A DNA stretch of 64,000 nucleotides, from positions 80,488,663 through 80,552,662 of the forward strand of contig QVOM02000042.1 of NCBI GenBank assembly GCA_003586115.2, read 5' to 3'. The notes below the pieces were generated by a model, which was not told where the DNA came from, did no database searches, and saw only the letters and a list, made by a program, of their open reading frames with translations. Of the stretch, positions 11,001 through 23,944 are shown in pieces. The position numbers were made by a program, and so were the translations under genes. This DNA comes from Salvator merianae. Its lineage: Eukaryota > Chordata > Lepidosauria > Squamata > Teiidae. Within the stretch, counting starts at the first letter, position 1; the number at the start of each line of letters is the position of its first letter.

Positions 11001-12190
11001 CCGCGTTCCAACACAGCATTTAACCAATTTACAGGCCGTCTTCAGTTCCTGCTGGCCCGACATGATCGTGCCTTTCCGTAGTTCTTCTGGACTAAATTGG
11101 TGAAATCCGGACTATTTTGCATTCAGATTTAATGAGTTCTCAAGCCGTTCCAGATCGCTGACCCGCTTTACTTTACGATATCAGAATGCGGAAGGACTGT
11201 ACCTTTCTGGGCTGTGCAGAGGGAGGACTCCCCATTTCCTGCCATCCAATGACAAACTTTGTGGGTGGGCAAGAATCACAGTAGTTCCTTCTGCTTCCAT
11301 TATTCCCCCTTCCCCCACTGCCAGGAGAAAAGAAAACCATCCTCCATTTTACTTTGCTAAACTGCCGTCCTTTCTCTTCCTTTATCCTCTATTCAGCACT
11401 GCCAGGAAGAAATTAAAGTCTTCCTTCACTTCCGTCTGCTGATTAAATAAAAAAACAGACTGCGCCTGTTTGGGGCTGCAGTCCTCTTGCCCCAACAAAG
11501 AACCCACTCAGTATCAGTTTTGCCGTCAGCACCACACAGCTACATAGTGGGACACATGCTGCTGTGGATGTCTCGGGGGAAGTGAGGCAGAGTCCGTTCA
11601 CTGGTCATTAACTACACTATCGTGATAACAGACCCCCCCACGTCCCCTCCCCCCATATTTCCCCCTCTTCATGGACCTCTCACTGCTTTTGGGCAACTCT
11701 TAAATTGCACAATTGCGCTAAAGTGCAATTGCAATGGAGCAGAAATCACCATCTGCCCTTTAAGAAGCTTTATCATGTGGTACATGTGGTTTTAAAGTTC
11801 TGCTTGTGTAGATACAGACTGGAGGGGGAGAAGGAGCAAATGGCAAATGTCTAGTAATGCTGCCAAGTGAATCCATGTTCTGAGGCAGCAACAGGGACGT
11901 ACAGAGGGCAAAGCTTGACTTGCCCGCCCCTGTGACGTCAATATTTGAATGTTGGAACTGCAGCCAATTACTGACTGCGCAGGGAGGGGGATTTAGCAAG
12001 GGGTTGGAGGCAGAAAAGGTACAGTTTCCCTGTGCCAAGCATGGGAAACATCAGTGTGAGAATAAGTAAGTCCCAACTGAGTCTGTGTTAAAATGCAAAT
12101 GTGGGAACGATCAGAAGATGAATTCAGTCCTCGTACTCTTCCGATAACAAATTAAATTTACGATGTCAGACTGGTATGATGGGCCCACTA
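10999..12190. repeat. 1.2-kb dispersed repeat, probable non-autonomous DNA element, copy 1
   Basis: Co-linear with 54949-56400. Shared: TTAATGAGTTCTCAAGCCGT, GCAGTCCTCTTGCCCCAA, CCACACAGCTACA, TGCTTGTGTAGATACAG and GTTAAAATGCAAATGTGGGA. The left boundary begins GG(C/A)CGC(G/A)TTC; no confident inverted terminus on the right. No transposase frame. Relatively CpG-rich, with long decayed stretches. Confidence 0.6.
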
Positions 12191-13050
12191 CACTCCTGTT
12201 CCTTGGCTTTTATAGCGCTGGTCTACCAGGACAAAACTGATTTTTTTCAATATGTGTTTTCCTTTTGCTTAAAATGTTGCAAACAAAGAGATGTTTTTCT
12301 CGGCATTCTTTGAGGCTTTCTTCTTTGTAAAAAGTCACAAATGTTCAAAAAAGAATTTTTGCTGGCTCTAGCTGTTGCTGCTGTTAAGTGTGGTTTTCAT
12401 TTCTACATGCGTTAAATTCATTTTTATCAAGGGAGAGGCTTTGATGAAGAGCAACAAACAAAAAAAAATTTTTTTTTAATCATTCCTATACTACAGAATT
12501 GCTGGAGTTCTGCAAGAAGAGGGCAGAGAGGAATCTGAGCCTGCTGATTCCCTTGGTCAAGGTATGCAGCTTCCATTCACACAGTGTCAGCCTGGCAGCA
12601 ATCAAGAGTTGATGAAGAACAAAGACGTGTCTAACCTTGGGACAGCATGATTTGCTGGCTGGTGAGATGTTTCATGCCATGCCATGCCATGCCCAATGGA
12701 TTTCGTTGCTCATTGTTTATTAACTTATTATAGATGAGATTCTCTAAGTGGCTGCCAAAAATAAGAGGAAAGCACAAAATACATAAGTTAAAACTCAATA
12801 AAATCACCCATAAAAACGGAACAAACTTTTTTAAAATGTAAGTTAAGAATAGATTAAAATCCAGTAATCAGGGTCAAAAATTATCTTTACCTGGCACCTT
12901 AAGTATGTAATCATGGCACCAGATGGTCTTCTGTAGGATGCTTCTTCTACAGCCTGGGTGCCAACAATGAGAAAGCCATTCGCTTTACTTTACTTGACAG
13001 GGGCACACAGAGCAGGACTCCTGTAATAGACCTTGGGCTATAAGAAAGAA
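12191..13050. other. Unassigned sequence with a short microsatellite
   Basis: No gene recognised. (CATGC)n at about 12672-12694, four units. An A-run/T-run junction at 12461-12478. Confidence 0.45.
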
Positions 13051-13119
13051 TACCATGAACTCTTGCTATTTGCAAGGTTACTTATTTGTGTACTTGTTTG
13101 TATGTTGGATGCCCTCCCC

Positions 13120-13545
13120 TGCTATCCGTGATCCAGAAGTGGCCACCAAACTTGCACATTCACATTTGGTGTCAAGTTATTTTCCTGAAGTGCGGGAGCT
13201 CAGTATACTTTTGCAATTTTTAGGATTTCTGCCATCATCTGGGGAGATTCTGCTGCAGGTATCACCAGTCACTGAATGTGATCATCTGGTGTCCCAAGGC
13301 AAGGCCTTCCCTGTGGTGATGTCTACACTCAGGGATGCTCCCCCTTCGGATATTTGTGAGACGCTCACTATCATATCTTTTAGGAGCCAGTTAAAAACTT
13401 ACTTATTGGTGGTGTGAATAAATGTCTCATAATCTCTACTGAGTTTTTAATAGGGTTTTTTTTTATATTTTTCTGTTTCTAAGGTTTTTAATGTTATTGT
13501 AAACTGCTTCAAGATTTTGTTATGAAGATATGGGAAGCAGGGAAA
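13120..13545 (+). mobile_element. L2/CR1-type LINE 3' fragment
   Basis: The reading FRSQLKTYLL near 13380-13410 resembles the C-terminal FRRQLKTWLF of L2-type proteins, followed by a T-rich 3' region with the TTGTAAACTGCTT.AAGAT motif. Short and degenerate. Confidence 0.4.
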
Positions 13546-15221
13546 GACAAGATGAGGGTAGGTAGGGTTAAGGTCAATATTACAAGCAAACATGAGCCCA
13601 TATCTAGCACTGAAAATTAGATGATGTTCTCTCATTTCGGAGACTCACATAACAGCTGTAAGCTACATGTTTGGGTATATGAGACAATAAATGCATGACA
13701 CATAGCAGTTGATTTTTTCCAGTCTTAATTGCAGAGGTGGGAAATGGAACATAGAAGTGGTTAACCGGAAGACATGAACTCACTAGCTTGTTTCAGGCAG
13801 TCAGAGACTCTGAGGGGAACATTGTTACCAGTTGTGATCTAGACCTGTATCATGTGGGGAAATTATCTAGTCTAACAACAAATCCCAACGAGATCTTTAG
13901 CACTTATGGCTTTAATAACAATAAATTGGCAAGTACTCCATTAAAACAATACAAGCAGCAGGTAAGATAGACTCCAAAAGGCAGTTTCTTCAATAAAGAA
14001 AATATTTTATTATAAGAGCAGCATCAAAAGAGGAGAATGGCAATTTCTGGTGGGCACTGCACAGAGCACTTCAAAGAGGTAAAAAATACAAGCAAAAGGG
14101 AATCCCAATGAATGGCGTAGGCACAAAGCAAACCTAATAAGGTATGGTAGCTTGGCACAGGAAAAATATCCAAGGAGACCTTTGACAGTTTGAAAGGCAC
14201 AGAGAAGGGGAAGGAAAGAACCTGACTTAAAAATAACCTGCACTAATATGCCTAACCAGGACAGTTGGTTCTCACCCTCACTGATGTGAAACAGATTTGG
14301 GAGTAATGTTCAGGCAGACAAGGTGAAACTGGACTGGGAGAACTTATTTGCTGGATGGAAGATCAGGGAGAGGGAGAGCTGCTCCTGGTGTCTTATGTTT
14401 ATATTCTCTAAATCTCTAAGACCCTGCTCTTACAGTCCAGCCCAGGGAGCAGGGGTCTGAGGTTCCATACAGGTGAATGACAATCTCCAGGTGGGAAGAG
14501 AGGCAGGAAAATTAAACAAGGTACACCCATGGGGTGGGGGCTGGAGGTTCCATTTAGGTGAATAATGAAGGAGGGGCTAGAGGAACAGCAGGAAAAGGAA
14601 CAAAGGAGATATGTGACTCACAATGTTCTGGCTTCAGGACAGAGAGGATTTTGATTACACATCTGAGTTGATGACTTGGCACTAGGAACAATACATTCAA
14701 TCTGAACACATTAACCCTATTCAGCATTACAGACAAAGATCTCTCCAATATTTACTGTAAATTAAGGTTTTCTGGGTTGCCAAATAGCTCTTGTTCTTTA
14801 GTGCCTTGTTCCTCACATAATTCATTCAGAGTTGTACTTGCCGAGATAAATAGATTATTTCCTGTCTGGCCATCCTTTGCAAATGCAGATTTCCTCAACA
14901 TTTGCTCTGCAGACAAACAACTTGTTTTGAAATCTTTCCCTTCCTTGCCAGAAAGGAGACTTGTATTTTAAAAGTATATTTTTGGATCTTTGATATGGTC
15001 TGATATAGAAATCTCAGATTTTCTGATAATTCTGTACTTCCAGCCTGAATGCCAATAATATGCCAATTGGCACTTCATTTTTAAAGTAGGGGATTTGAAA
15101 GACAGTGGTGAATTGCACGCTGAAAAAGTTTTTATTATTTGACTTATACCTTATCCACAAACAGTTCAGGTCAGTGTACAAACAGGGCTGGCTCCAGACG
15201 CCAACTGAATAGTGCACTAAC
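13546..15221. other. Unassigned sequence
   Basis: No gene is recognised. Around 13990-14020 the minus strand has AATAAAATATTTTC-like sequence, possibly the end of an antisense retroelement, but nothing else supports it. Confidence 0.35.
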
Positions 15222-15612
15222 AGATATTCCAGAGAAAAAACCCTCCGGAATTATCACCTGTTGGCTAGACAGCACAGTGGCCCGTGCTGTCTGTGTGCGT
15301 TTTAATGATGTGCACATCTGGGTATTTTGCCAGCACCGAATACCTGGATGTGTGCAATGCCACCACTGCTCATGTGTGGCCATCTTTTTCAGCCCCCACA
15401 CGTGTGGTGGTCACAGCAAAGTTGGTGGCTCTGTCCAGAAGGTAAGTAATAGTGCTGCTTCAGGAAACCTGACATGAGAGTCAGGTTTTCCCAGAATAGG
15501 CTATCGTGCATTTTGGGGGAACATACCATAGCTGTGGTGTGGTTGCCACAGATATGTATGACAGTCCCACCATAGCGGCACCATAATGAACATACATTCC
15601 CCACATCTGGAT
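15222..15612. repeat. About 390-bp dispersed repeat, copy 2
   Basis: Second copy of the repeat at 6605-6990, same orientation, roughly 75% similar by eye. Internal palindromic pieces (GGTATTTTGCCAGCACCGAATACC; TGACATGAGAGTCA) suggest a DNA element, not a retroelement. Confidence 0.6.
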
Positions 15613-15639
15613 GGAACCCAGAACAAAATGAACATATAA

Positions 15640-15840
15640 AATGTGAACTACTACTATTAAAAGCTAGCCTGAAAAGGTGGATCTTTATGGCTCTCTTGAA
15701 GTTCTTGTGTGCATAAAGAAACAGATAGTCTAAGACTCCAGTGCTGCCTAGCGTCCATCTTAAAGAGGTAATGGTCACAGCCCTGGTGATATTTTTAAAA
15801 TCCAGAATGAAATTGAAAATGAAATCCTCCATGGAAATCT
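15640..15840 (-). mobile_element. Possible L2-type LINE scrap
   Basis: The minus strand reads FKRAIKIHLFRLAF, similar to the RRAIKTHLFTLAF found in the L2 copies at 20470 and 51420. Nothing else of the element is visible. Confidence 0.35.
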
Positions 15841-16749
15841 AAGAAATAGCCATCAGTATGCTGTTGGATGTCCACTGGCAGGAATTTTCAAGTAGATGCC
15901 TCTAAGCCTGCAGAAGTCAAAGAATGTTTAAAGTTTCAAGAACTCTCTGGCCACAAGTGAGACTTAAAAATGCCTCCTTTACTTCAAAAGGTCTCCATTT
16001 GACTCAGTTATTGTTGGAGGCTAGTCCTGCCTTCCCTGTAGAGTACAACAGAGTAGTAACCAGATAAAGAGTAACTCTGATCTTCATACATTTGAATGGC
16101 TTGTGCCAGAAATAGCGTAGCAGACTCTTTGGCTCAGAATGTACCTTTCCAGGTATTTTTCAATGTAACTTCCGGATTAACAAGAGCATGTATTACCATG
16201 CCCAGCTCTGATTTTTTCAGGTAGGAATGCAGCTGGTGTGTCCTAGCAGGCGCTGCTGAACAAATTCCGGAAAGAGATAGAAATATTGATAGGGAGAATT
16301 TTGGCAAAAAAAAATACTTTGTACCTGGTATTTTGTATGTTAATGCTGGCTCAAACTAATTGTCACTCTACTGAACTATTGATGGTACTTGTGGCTAAAC
16401 AGTTGATTGTGCAAAATTGGAAGCAGGATGGTAATGAAATTTAACAATGTGGGATAATAACCTATGGAATATTGCTATCATACCAGACTATGTTATATAA
16501 CAACAACAGCTCCACTCCTAAACTGATGGAAAAATGGAAATTCCTACTTAATTGGGAATCTAGTTTTACACATACAAAACTGCCACAAAATTATTTACAG
16601 AATATTGGATAAAGATCATTTATAGGAATATAGATGCTGACATTTGTCCAGGAGTTTTTCTGGGAAAATATCACATTACTGTACTCACTGTTTTTGTTGG
16701 TTTCTGTCGATGTACATTTATGATTGTTAATTTATGGTTGCTTGTTTTT
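15841..16749. other. Unassigned sequence
   Basis: AT-rich with no gene or repeat that I recognise. Confidence 0.35.
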
Positions 16750-17515
16750 ATCATAGAACCATAGAATTGGAAGGGACCTCCAGGGTCATCATGTCCAACC
16801 CCCTGCTCAATGCAAGATTCTCTAAACTGTCCTAGATGGATGCCGTCCAGCCTCTACTTGAAGATCTCCAGTGCAGGAGAGCTCACCACCTCCTGTGTCA
16901 ACCTATTCCATTGATTGATCACCTTTACTGTTAGAAAGTTTTTTCTAATATGTAGTCTGTATCTATCACCCTGAAGTTTTTTCCCATTCTTTCTAGTCCT
17001 TCCTTCTTGTGTAAGTGAGAATAGGGCTAATCCATCTGGACTGTGACAGCCCTTCAGATACTTGAAAACGGCTAATGTGTCTCTTCTCAGTCTTCTCTTC
17101 TGCAGGCTAAACATTCCTAGATCCTTTAACCGTTCCTTGTAGGACATGGTATGTAGACCACTCACTGTTTTGGTAGCCTTCCTCTGAACTTGCCCCAGTT
17201 TTTTTTTAAACTGGGGTGCCCAGAACTGGACACAGTACTCCAGATAGGGTCTGACAAAGGTAGAGCAAAGAGAGATGATTATTTCTCATGATCTAGACTC
17301 TATGCTCCTCTTGATACATCCTACGATAGTGTTTGCCTTTTTTTGCAGCTGCATCACACCGTTGATTCATGTTCAATCTGTGATCTACTAGTATATCCAG
17401 ATCCTTTTTACATGTGCAGCTGCTCAGCCAGATTCCTCCCATTCTGTATTTATGAATTCTCTTAGAGGTATTGTTTATTGATTTCATTATAATAAATGTA
17501 TTTTTCAAAAATAGT
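16750..17515 (-). mobile_element. CR1 LINE, 3' part
   Basis: The + strand starts with ATCATAGAACCATAGAATTG and GGAAGGGACCTCCAGGGTCA, the conserved CR1 3' end. The minus strand encodes the C-terminus of CR1 ORF2: SYKERLKDLGMFSLQKRRLR, DTLAVFKYLKGCH, YRLHIRKNFLTVKVINQWN, and further upstream KKDLDILVDHRLNMNQ. 5'-truncated and frameshifted. Same subfamily as 43639-44651. Confidence 0.9.
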
Positions 17516-18436
17516 GAGCACTGCTGAAAAACTGTGGAAATGCTGACCAGTAAGTCAACACTGCCACCATTTTGTCCAGATCAAAGTTTCTATTCAGAAA
17601 TTTCTCAGTCTCATTTCTGAGATGCAGCTGTATCAAATTGCTTTTTCTATAGCCTATTTATATTACAGAGTGCAAAGCAGCAGTGGTGGATGATGGGTAT
17701 TGTAGTTGATGGGGAATTAAACAAGGCATCTAAAAGGCAGCAACCTAGAGGGTTCAAATGGGCTAATAGATAAGGCACTTCTCTGATTCTAGTAAAATCC
17801 ATGAGAAAATTGACCTCACTGAATATAGTAGCATATACATGCCTTAGCCAACCCTGAACTAAACCATGCATGAAGGAAAAGGAAAAGGGGAAGAGGCAGC
17901 TTTTAACTGTTGGATGTGGTGGGTGCTGCCCACTTTGCCCTTATGAGCTAGCCACCCCTGAGCCAGCCACCCTTCATGTTGTTACAGAACAGGAAAATAT
18001 ATTTAATTAGGGGAAGCAGAAGAATAGCAGAAATCTCCTTTTAGCCAAGGGAAATGAAAGTACACATGTTACTTTCAACTGTCTTAAAAATTATTCTCCC
18101 TAAAGTTCCTATGTGCTCAGTTCACCTTATTCATAATTCTTTACACTAGTTCTTTCCCAACTTCATTGACATTTTAAATAACCCCCCTCCAGAAATCTAC
18201 TTGTTCCCCAAATAATTCTATTTCATTACCTCCACCCACAAGTAATAGTATTCCATGGGATAATGTAAGAAACAAAGCCCTGGCACGCCTTTATTCTCTA
18301 GTAGACAAAGCACAGATCTATAGACACAGCTGTGCAAACTAACCCAAAGCAAGAGAATACAATATAAAAGGGGAAAACATAGTGAGGAGTAAAAATAAGA
18401 GCAACACTTACCATCCCTAATGCATCATCTGGACAT
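17516..18436. other. Unassigned sequence
   Basis: No recognisable gene or repeat. Confidence 0.35.
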
Positions 18437-18915
18437 TTTGGGCCTTTTTGCACTTTCCACCTTAGAATAGGATAATTATTCCATTCTAAGGTGGAATAAA
18501 TTCTAAGGTGGAATAGACCTTGCACCGTGGACACTGTCTGCACTGTGGGGTCCTAATTACTTACCTGAAGCATGCTACTGGCAGCCGTACCTGAGCAATG
18601 TCAGCAGCCGGGAAGTGTCCAGCCACTGCTATGGCAACTGGCAGGCACGTGCAGGCACAATGAGCTGATTGTGCAGGCATAATTAGGCAACCACACAGGT
18701 GCAATCAGTCCACTGCACTGGCCTGGATGCCGCCATGCCAGGTAAGTGTGAACGCATCTTATCAGGAGGTGACAATCACCTCCCAGTAAGATTGCTCCAC
18801 AGGTAGTAGCAATCGAGAGCAGCTGTAGCCCACTTCCAGCTGCTCAGGTCTCCACAGGGTACGGATGCACTTGACCAGCAAATGTTCTCACAGCAAGTGA
18901 GAACAGGTCCTCACG
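18437..18915. mobile_element. Non-autonomous DNA transposon with 38-bp subterminal palindrome, copy 1
   Basis: Left end GGGCCTTTTTGCACTTT is followed at once by a 38-bp near-perfect palindrome (18457-18494, centre TAATTA-like). The body has GGCA-rich sequence (CCACTGCTATGGCAACTGG) and GAGAGCAGCTGTAG shared with the copies at 23441, 22252 and 42287. The right end has a second hairpin region (AGCAAGTGAGAAC). No protein. Confidence 0.65.
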
Positions 18916-18984
18916 TCCACTAATAAACTGAACTGTGCACCCAAAAGAGGTAAGAATGAAAAGCACTAGTATAGACCAGTAGGG

Positions 18985-19168
18985 AAAAGCTGGAGCTCAG
19001 TGGTACTGCAAGTAGCCTAGAAAGCAGAGGGTCGCTGGTTCAATCCCCAGCCTCTTCTCAGTTGTAGGCAATGGCAAACCATTCTGTATCTCTGCCAAAA
19101 AAACTGCATAGAGGTGCCCATGCAGTCAACCAGGACTTGGGCATGACTCAGTGGTACCCAATAATAAT
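18985..19168 (+). mobile_element. tRNA-derived SINE, copy 1
   Basis: A-box-like GAGCTCAGTGGT and exact B-box GGTTCAATCCC at tRNA spacing, then a body with GGCAATGGCAAACCATTCTG, TATCTCTGCCAAAAAAACTG and the tail CAACCAGGACTTGGGCATGA. Same family at 26238-26431 (minus), 51985-52150 and 57678-57815. It is a SINE head, not a functional tRNA gene. Confidence 0.8.
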
Positions 19169-19177
19169 GGACCAGCT

Positions 19178-20648
19178 AGTCCTCCCTGAATCCAGATGAT
19201 TTAAACATTTAAATCCAACATACCATTTTTGAGCAAGGTGTTAGAGAGTGCCATAGTTGTTCAACTACAAGCATGCTTGGAAGAAGCTGATTAACTAGAC
19301 CCATTTCAATCTGGCTTCAGGTCTGGTTACGGCACAGAAACCACCTTGGTCACCCTACTTTCTCCGGGAGAAAGACAAGGGGAATACGTCCCTATTGGTT
19401 CTCCTGGGTCTCATGGCAGCTTTTGACACCATTGATCTTGATGTCCTTCTAGAGAGACTATGGAGTTTAGATGTTGGAGGCACTGTGTTACAGTGGTTCT
19501 GTTCCTGTCTCCGAGGCCGATTCCAGAAGGTAGTTGTGGAAGATTCCTGCTCATCACCCTGGGAACTCAGGTGTGGGGTTCCTCAAGGGTTGATCATATC
19601 TCCCATGCTTTTCAATATCTATACGAAGCCACTGGGGGAGGTCATCAGGAGATTTGGAGTGAGATGTCATCAATATGCAGATGACACCCAGCTCTACGTA
19701 TCTGTGCCATCTGAATCAGGATGGGTAGTTGAAGTGTTGGACAGGTGCCTGGAAGCAGTAATGGGCTGGATGAGGGCCAATAAATTGAAGCTGAATCCAG
19801 ACAAGACAGAGGAACTGTGTGTCAGAGGGTCTCGGGTCCATGAAGTTGGAAGGCATCTGTTCCTCAATGGGTTTGCTTTACCCTGGAATGGACAGGTGCA
19901 GAATCTGGGTGTACTCTTGGACTCTACGCTTACACTTGAAACTCAGGTGGAGGCGGTGGCCAACAATGCATACCTCCAGCTATGGCTGGTTCACCAACTA
20001 CGACCCCTTCTGGACAGAGATGATTTGGCCACAATAATCCATGCTTTGGTAACTTCCAGATTGGATTACTGTAACGCGCTATACATGGGGCTGCCCTTGA
20101 AGTCAGTTCGGAAGCTGCAACTGGTGCAGAATGCAGCAGCAAGACTGCTGACTGGAATAGCTGGCTGGATGCATATCATGCTAATCTTAAAAGACCTGCA
20201 CTGGCTGCCAATTCACTACCGAGCCCAATTCAAAGTGTTAATCTTTAAGGCCCTAAATGGCTTGGGCCCCAAATACCTAAAGGAGCGTCTTCTCCCATAT
20301 CAATCTGCCCGTGCCTTAAGATGAGGCCCTTCTGGTTGTACCACCACCTTCAATAGCTAAAGGGATGGGCACTCAGGATAGGGTCTTTTCAGTTGTGGCC
20401 CCCAGACTGTGGAACATTCTTCTCCCTGAGGTGCGTCAAGTTTTTTCACTTTATAGCTTTAGGAGAGCAATAAAGACGCACCTATTTACCCTTGCCTTTG
20501 GCTAAAAGTACAGCTTTCCCTTCCTACTTTCACACTACTGTTTTATTACATGCCTTTTATGTTTTTGTTGTTGTTTTAATTGTTGTAACCTGCCCTGAGA
20601 CCTTCGGGTATAGGGCGGGATAAAAATGCAAATAGATAAATAAATGAA
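19178..20648 (+). mobile_element. L2-clade LINE with the best-preserved reverse transcriptase in the window
   Basis: An open frame of 309 codons at 19395-20324 covers most of the reverse transcriptase and the C-terminal region. AAFDTID (motif A, residues ~8-14), GVPQG (61-65), catalytic YADDTQLY (94-101), NKLKLNPDKTE, then SRLDYCNALYMGLP and HWLPIHYRAQFK. Only the 5' part (endonuclease) is missing, and short frameshifts precede the frame. The 3' tail (ACCTTCGGGTATAGGGCGGG, then AAATAGATAAATAAAT) is intact. One stop at 20322 ends the frame early, before FRRAIKTHLF-like residues near 20470. Confidence 0.9.
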
Positions 20649-21700
20649 AGGGCTAGCATAGAAGAGAAGCTTCACCTATGTTAAAGTAATCTGACCTGAC
20701 GCTGCATAGCTAGCCTCACTTTTATGGGAGCAAGCAACGCTCTGAGCAAAAGGGGGTTTATACTGCTCACAATTTGAATTGCCTATTAGGAGTGTAAACA
20801 CCATTTTGTATGCTTTATAAAGCAATTGAACAGCCACAGTCCTCTTACATGAGGGTCAAATTTGCTGCCTGGCTCTATAGCAAAATGAGCATTTACCTCA
20901 GCTCCTTTTGCTCCTGGCTGAAATTTCTGGCCTTTTCAGAGAGCGTGGAGGGGGCAGGACCATGTGATTTTAACCTGTTGGACTTTCTTCTTGTCCCTGC
21001 CAGGCCTCAAAACCATAAGTAACTATTTTTTTATTGTTCAGAAGAAGAGCCTAGTGGAAGCCCCAGTAGGCCTAAAATTCTGGGCCATACAGTGCCAGAA
21101 CTGGGCTGTGTGACTATGTCATCAGTGTGGTGGCTGCCCACTCTGGGCTCTGAAAAGGCTGGGACAGGCAGCCAGGAGCAAGTTGAGATGAGGGCTCACT
21201 TTGCTCCAGGGCCAAGTTTGTTTGCTGTTCCACCTAGCAAACTCAGCCCTCATATAAAAGGGACATGACCATTTTGAATACTTGATAAATTATTCAAAAG
21301 GGTATTTTGCAACCTCTATTTTTTTATTTCTGCTCCTTTCCATTCTTCTCTTCAGCCACATCTTTTAGACTGTAAACCTGAATATAGGGACTCAACTGAC
21401 ATTTCTAACTTGCTCTGGCTTTAGGAGCCTTATTTCTTTCTGTTGGTAGGGCCATTTAAAAAGGAAGGGACAACAAGGGACAGGTTGAAGTGCAGGCAGC
21501 AGTTCTGATATTCATCAATCTAAGCAGGCTTCCTGAGGAAAACAACCATTTTCCTTGATTTTTCTAGATGCAAGTTTAACAGGCTTCACAATGGCTTGGT
21601 TTATCATCACTGCTATTGTCCTCACCACACAGGTTCTTAGAAAAGGGGCTGCTTTCAAACCCCCCCCCCCCGTTTCCACATCATTTTATATATACATCTT
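20649..21700. other. Unassigned sequence with C-run
   Basis: No gene recognised. A run of 12 C at 21660-21671. Confidence 0.4.
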
Positions 21701-21754
21701 AATCCCTAGATTATCACTGAAAACACTGCTGTGGTGGAGGCTTCTTCCATTTCC

Positions 21755-22252
21755 CTAAAACCACCAAGGCATGGGAAGATCACCCCAATGAGGGTGGGTG
21801 GGCCCGATTGCGCTAGGGGGGGAGGGGCCCAGTACGCATGCGCAGGCCGCGTCATCGGCATGCACACTGCGCAGGCCTCCCTGTCGCCATGGCAGCAGTC
21901 GAATGCTTGCAGGCCACTGCCCCAGCAACTGCCCTTCGTGCCCCATCCAGCGTCCCAGGTTCGATCACGGCGGCATGGATCCGAATGGGCCCACGCAAAG
22001 GGGTAGGCCCCATTGCCTACCATGCGTGCGCACATGCACATATGTGGAGCTGCTGCGGTTGCCATGGCAGCGGCCGGCCACTTGCCAGCTGCTGCCATGG
22101 CGAGCATCAGGCATGGTTAATGGCATTCACACTCGCAAACGCTATTAGCCAGCCTAAGGTACATTTTCAGGCCCCATCGTGCAGATGGTGTCTGTTCCAT
22201 GCTAGAATGGGCTAATTAACCCATTCTAGCGTGGGAAGTGCAAACAGGCCCA
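21755..22252. mobile_element. Non-autonomous DNA transposon with 38-bp subterminal palindrome, GC-rich copy
   Basis: The right end reads GTGGGAAGTGCAAACAGGCCC (within 22231-22251), preceded by the 38-bp palindrome at 22197-22234. The body shares the GCCATGGCAGC motifs of the family but is much richer in CpG, suggesting a younger or less methylated copy. The left end is not resolved; 21755 is approximate. Confidence 0.55.
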
Positions 22253-23440
22253 TAGTGGTGTTCTGCTTTAGCTAAACCGTTCCTGACCAACAGCTGCTAT
22301 GAAAAACACCAAATTTTAGCTATGCTGGCTGTTGATCCCACTTATTCATGATCCAATTCACATCTAAGAAAAGGTAAACATACTCTCTACTTAAGCCTGA
22401 CTCCTGGGGACTGTACGGACATATCCATGTAATTTTCCTGGAAACGATATGCAAATGGTTTGCAAGTGCCTTCTTCTTGGAGATACCCAGATCAAACAAG
22501 CCAGGACCCTGTTCTGCTGCTTAGCCTCTCTTACTGTATCTAGTTCTACCTTCACTGCCAGGAAGGGGAGGGGTAGCCAGCATGAACTGCACTGATGCTA
22601 GCAGGGCTGGCACAGTATACATCCACTGCTGTAGCACCAGACTATGGACCCAGGAGCCCCAGTTGATTCTTCATTCAACCCTTACTTCACTCACTGATAC
22701 AAGGCTTGGATCTCATTATAAGTAGGGTTGCTATAGAGAACTTGAACCTGGACTCTTATATCTTTAATAGTTCTGCAGTAGAGAGAATTGCAGGTTTCTC
22801 TTAATACAAACCACACCTGCTCAAAATCTCCTCATCTACACAACTATTAAAGATGCAGGAACTCTGACTTTAATTCTGTGCAGAAATCTTGGGCAGCAGA
22901 TTGGAAGCAAGAGTATAGTACTTGTTTAGTGTGGATAAAGGGAATGATTGGAATTTTCTTCCTCAGATGCTCCCTATCCCATTGTCCCAACGGAGTACTG
23001 TATTGGCAAAATTTACATTGTAAATTCTAGGACAAGACCAAACAATCCAGATGATTGTTTTTATAACTCTGTATAAAGTGTTTTGAACACTGACATTACT
23101 GTATAAATAGAAACATCAAAGTAACAATAGCAATTTGTTCAATGTTTGCAGAGGATACAGATTTTTTGGGTAGACAAGGGTTGACACAGTACAAGACTAG
23201 CCATAGCTGCTCACAAGTAACTCTAATAGTTCTCAGTAATGCTTACTCTCAGAAAAATAGAGGCAAGGAACTTGTTAGCCTCAGTGTGTTTCGAGCTAAC
23301 ACCAGGAAAGGCTGAAAAGTGAAAATACATGCATTGCAGCTGTGAAACGAGACATCACAAGACTTAAGGCAAAAATTCCTTTAAAGGAATTTTTAAAAAA
23401 AGTAACATCAAACATTCCATTCCATATAAACCCAAACCAA
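22253..23440. other. Unassigned sequence
   Basis: No gene or repeat recognised. Confidence 0.35.
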
Positions 23441-23892
23441 AAGGCCTTTTTGCACTTTCCACCTTGGAATGTTCAAATCTGAACATTCCAAAGTGGAACA
23501 GTCCCTCTGGTGTGATGGCCATCTACACTGCAACAGCTGGAACATCCCAGAAATTGGGTTCCAGCACTTGCAGTGCAAATGCTGGCTGTCTCCACCATGA
23601 CAGCAGCTAGGGAAATGTCCAGCCACTGCCATGGCAAAAAGGGATGCAGTACACAACTGCGTAGCCACAGTTGTGACATGGCCTGCAGTGTTCTCACCCC
23701 AAAGTAGGTGTGAATGCTATGTACCAGGAGCAATCTAGCTGCTCCTGGTATAGCTGTGGAGTGCAGTATTGTGCTCCGCAGGTGATAGGGATCAGGAGCA
23801 GCTGTAGTCACTAGGGCCTCTGAGAAATGCAAAAGCACTTCACCAGTGAGCTTCTCCATGCTCACTAGAAGATAAATGCAAACAGACCCACA
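23441..23892. mobile_element. Non-autonomous DNA transposon with 38-bp subterminal palindrome, copy 2
   Basis: Left end AGGCCTTTTTGCACTTT then the palindrome 23459-23496, same order and spacing as at 18437. Right end AAATGCAAACAGACCC is the inverted partner. The body shares GATC.GGAGCAGCTGTAGTC and CAGTGAGCTTCTCCATGCTCACTAG (a second hairpin) with relatives. Confidence 0.7.
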
Positions 23893-23944
23893 GACTAACA
23901 AGAATCAAGATGACTTGCTTGCATGTTGGCTTGTTTAAAACATG

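Noticed and set aside
18985..19060. A tRNA gene
   Set aside because: A and B boxes are present but the cloverleaf is degenerate and it is followed by a SINE body present in four copies.
21706..22215. Overlapping frames of 116-133 codons
   Set aside because: They fall in the CpG-rich transposon copy ending at 22252; no domain, and they exist on both strands together.
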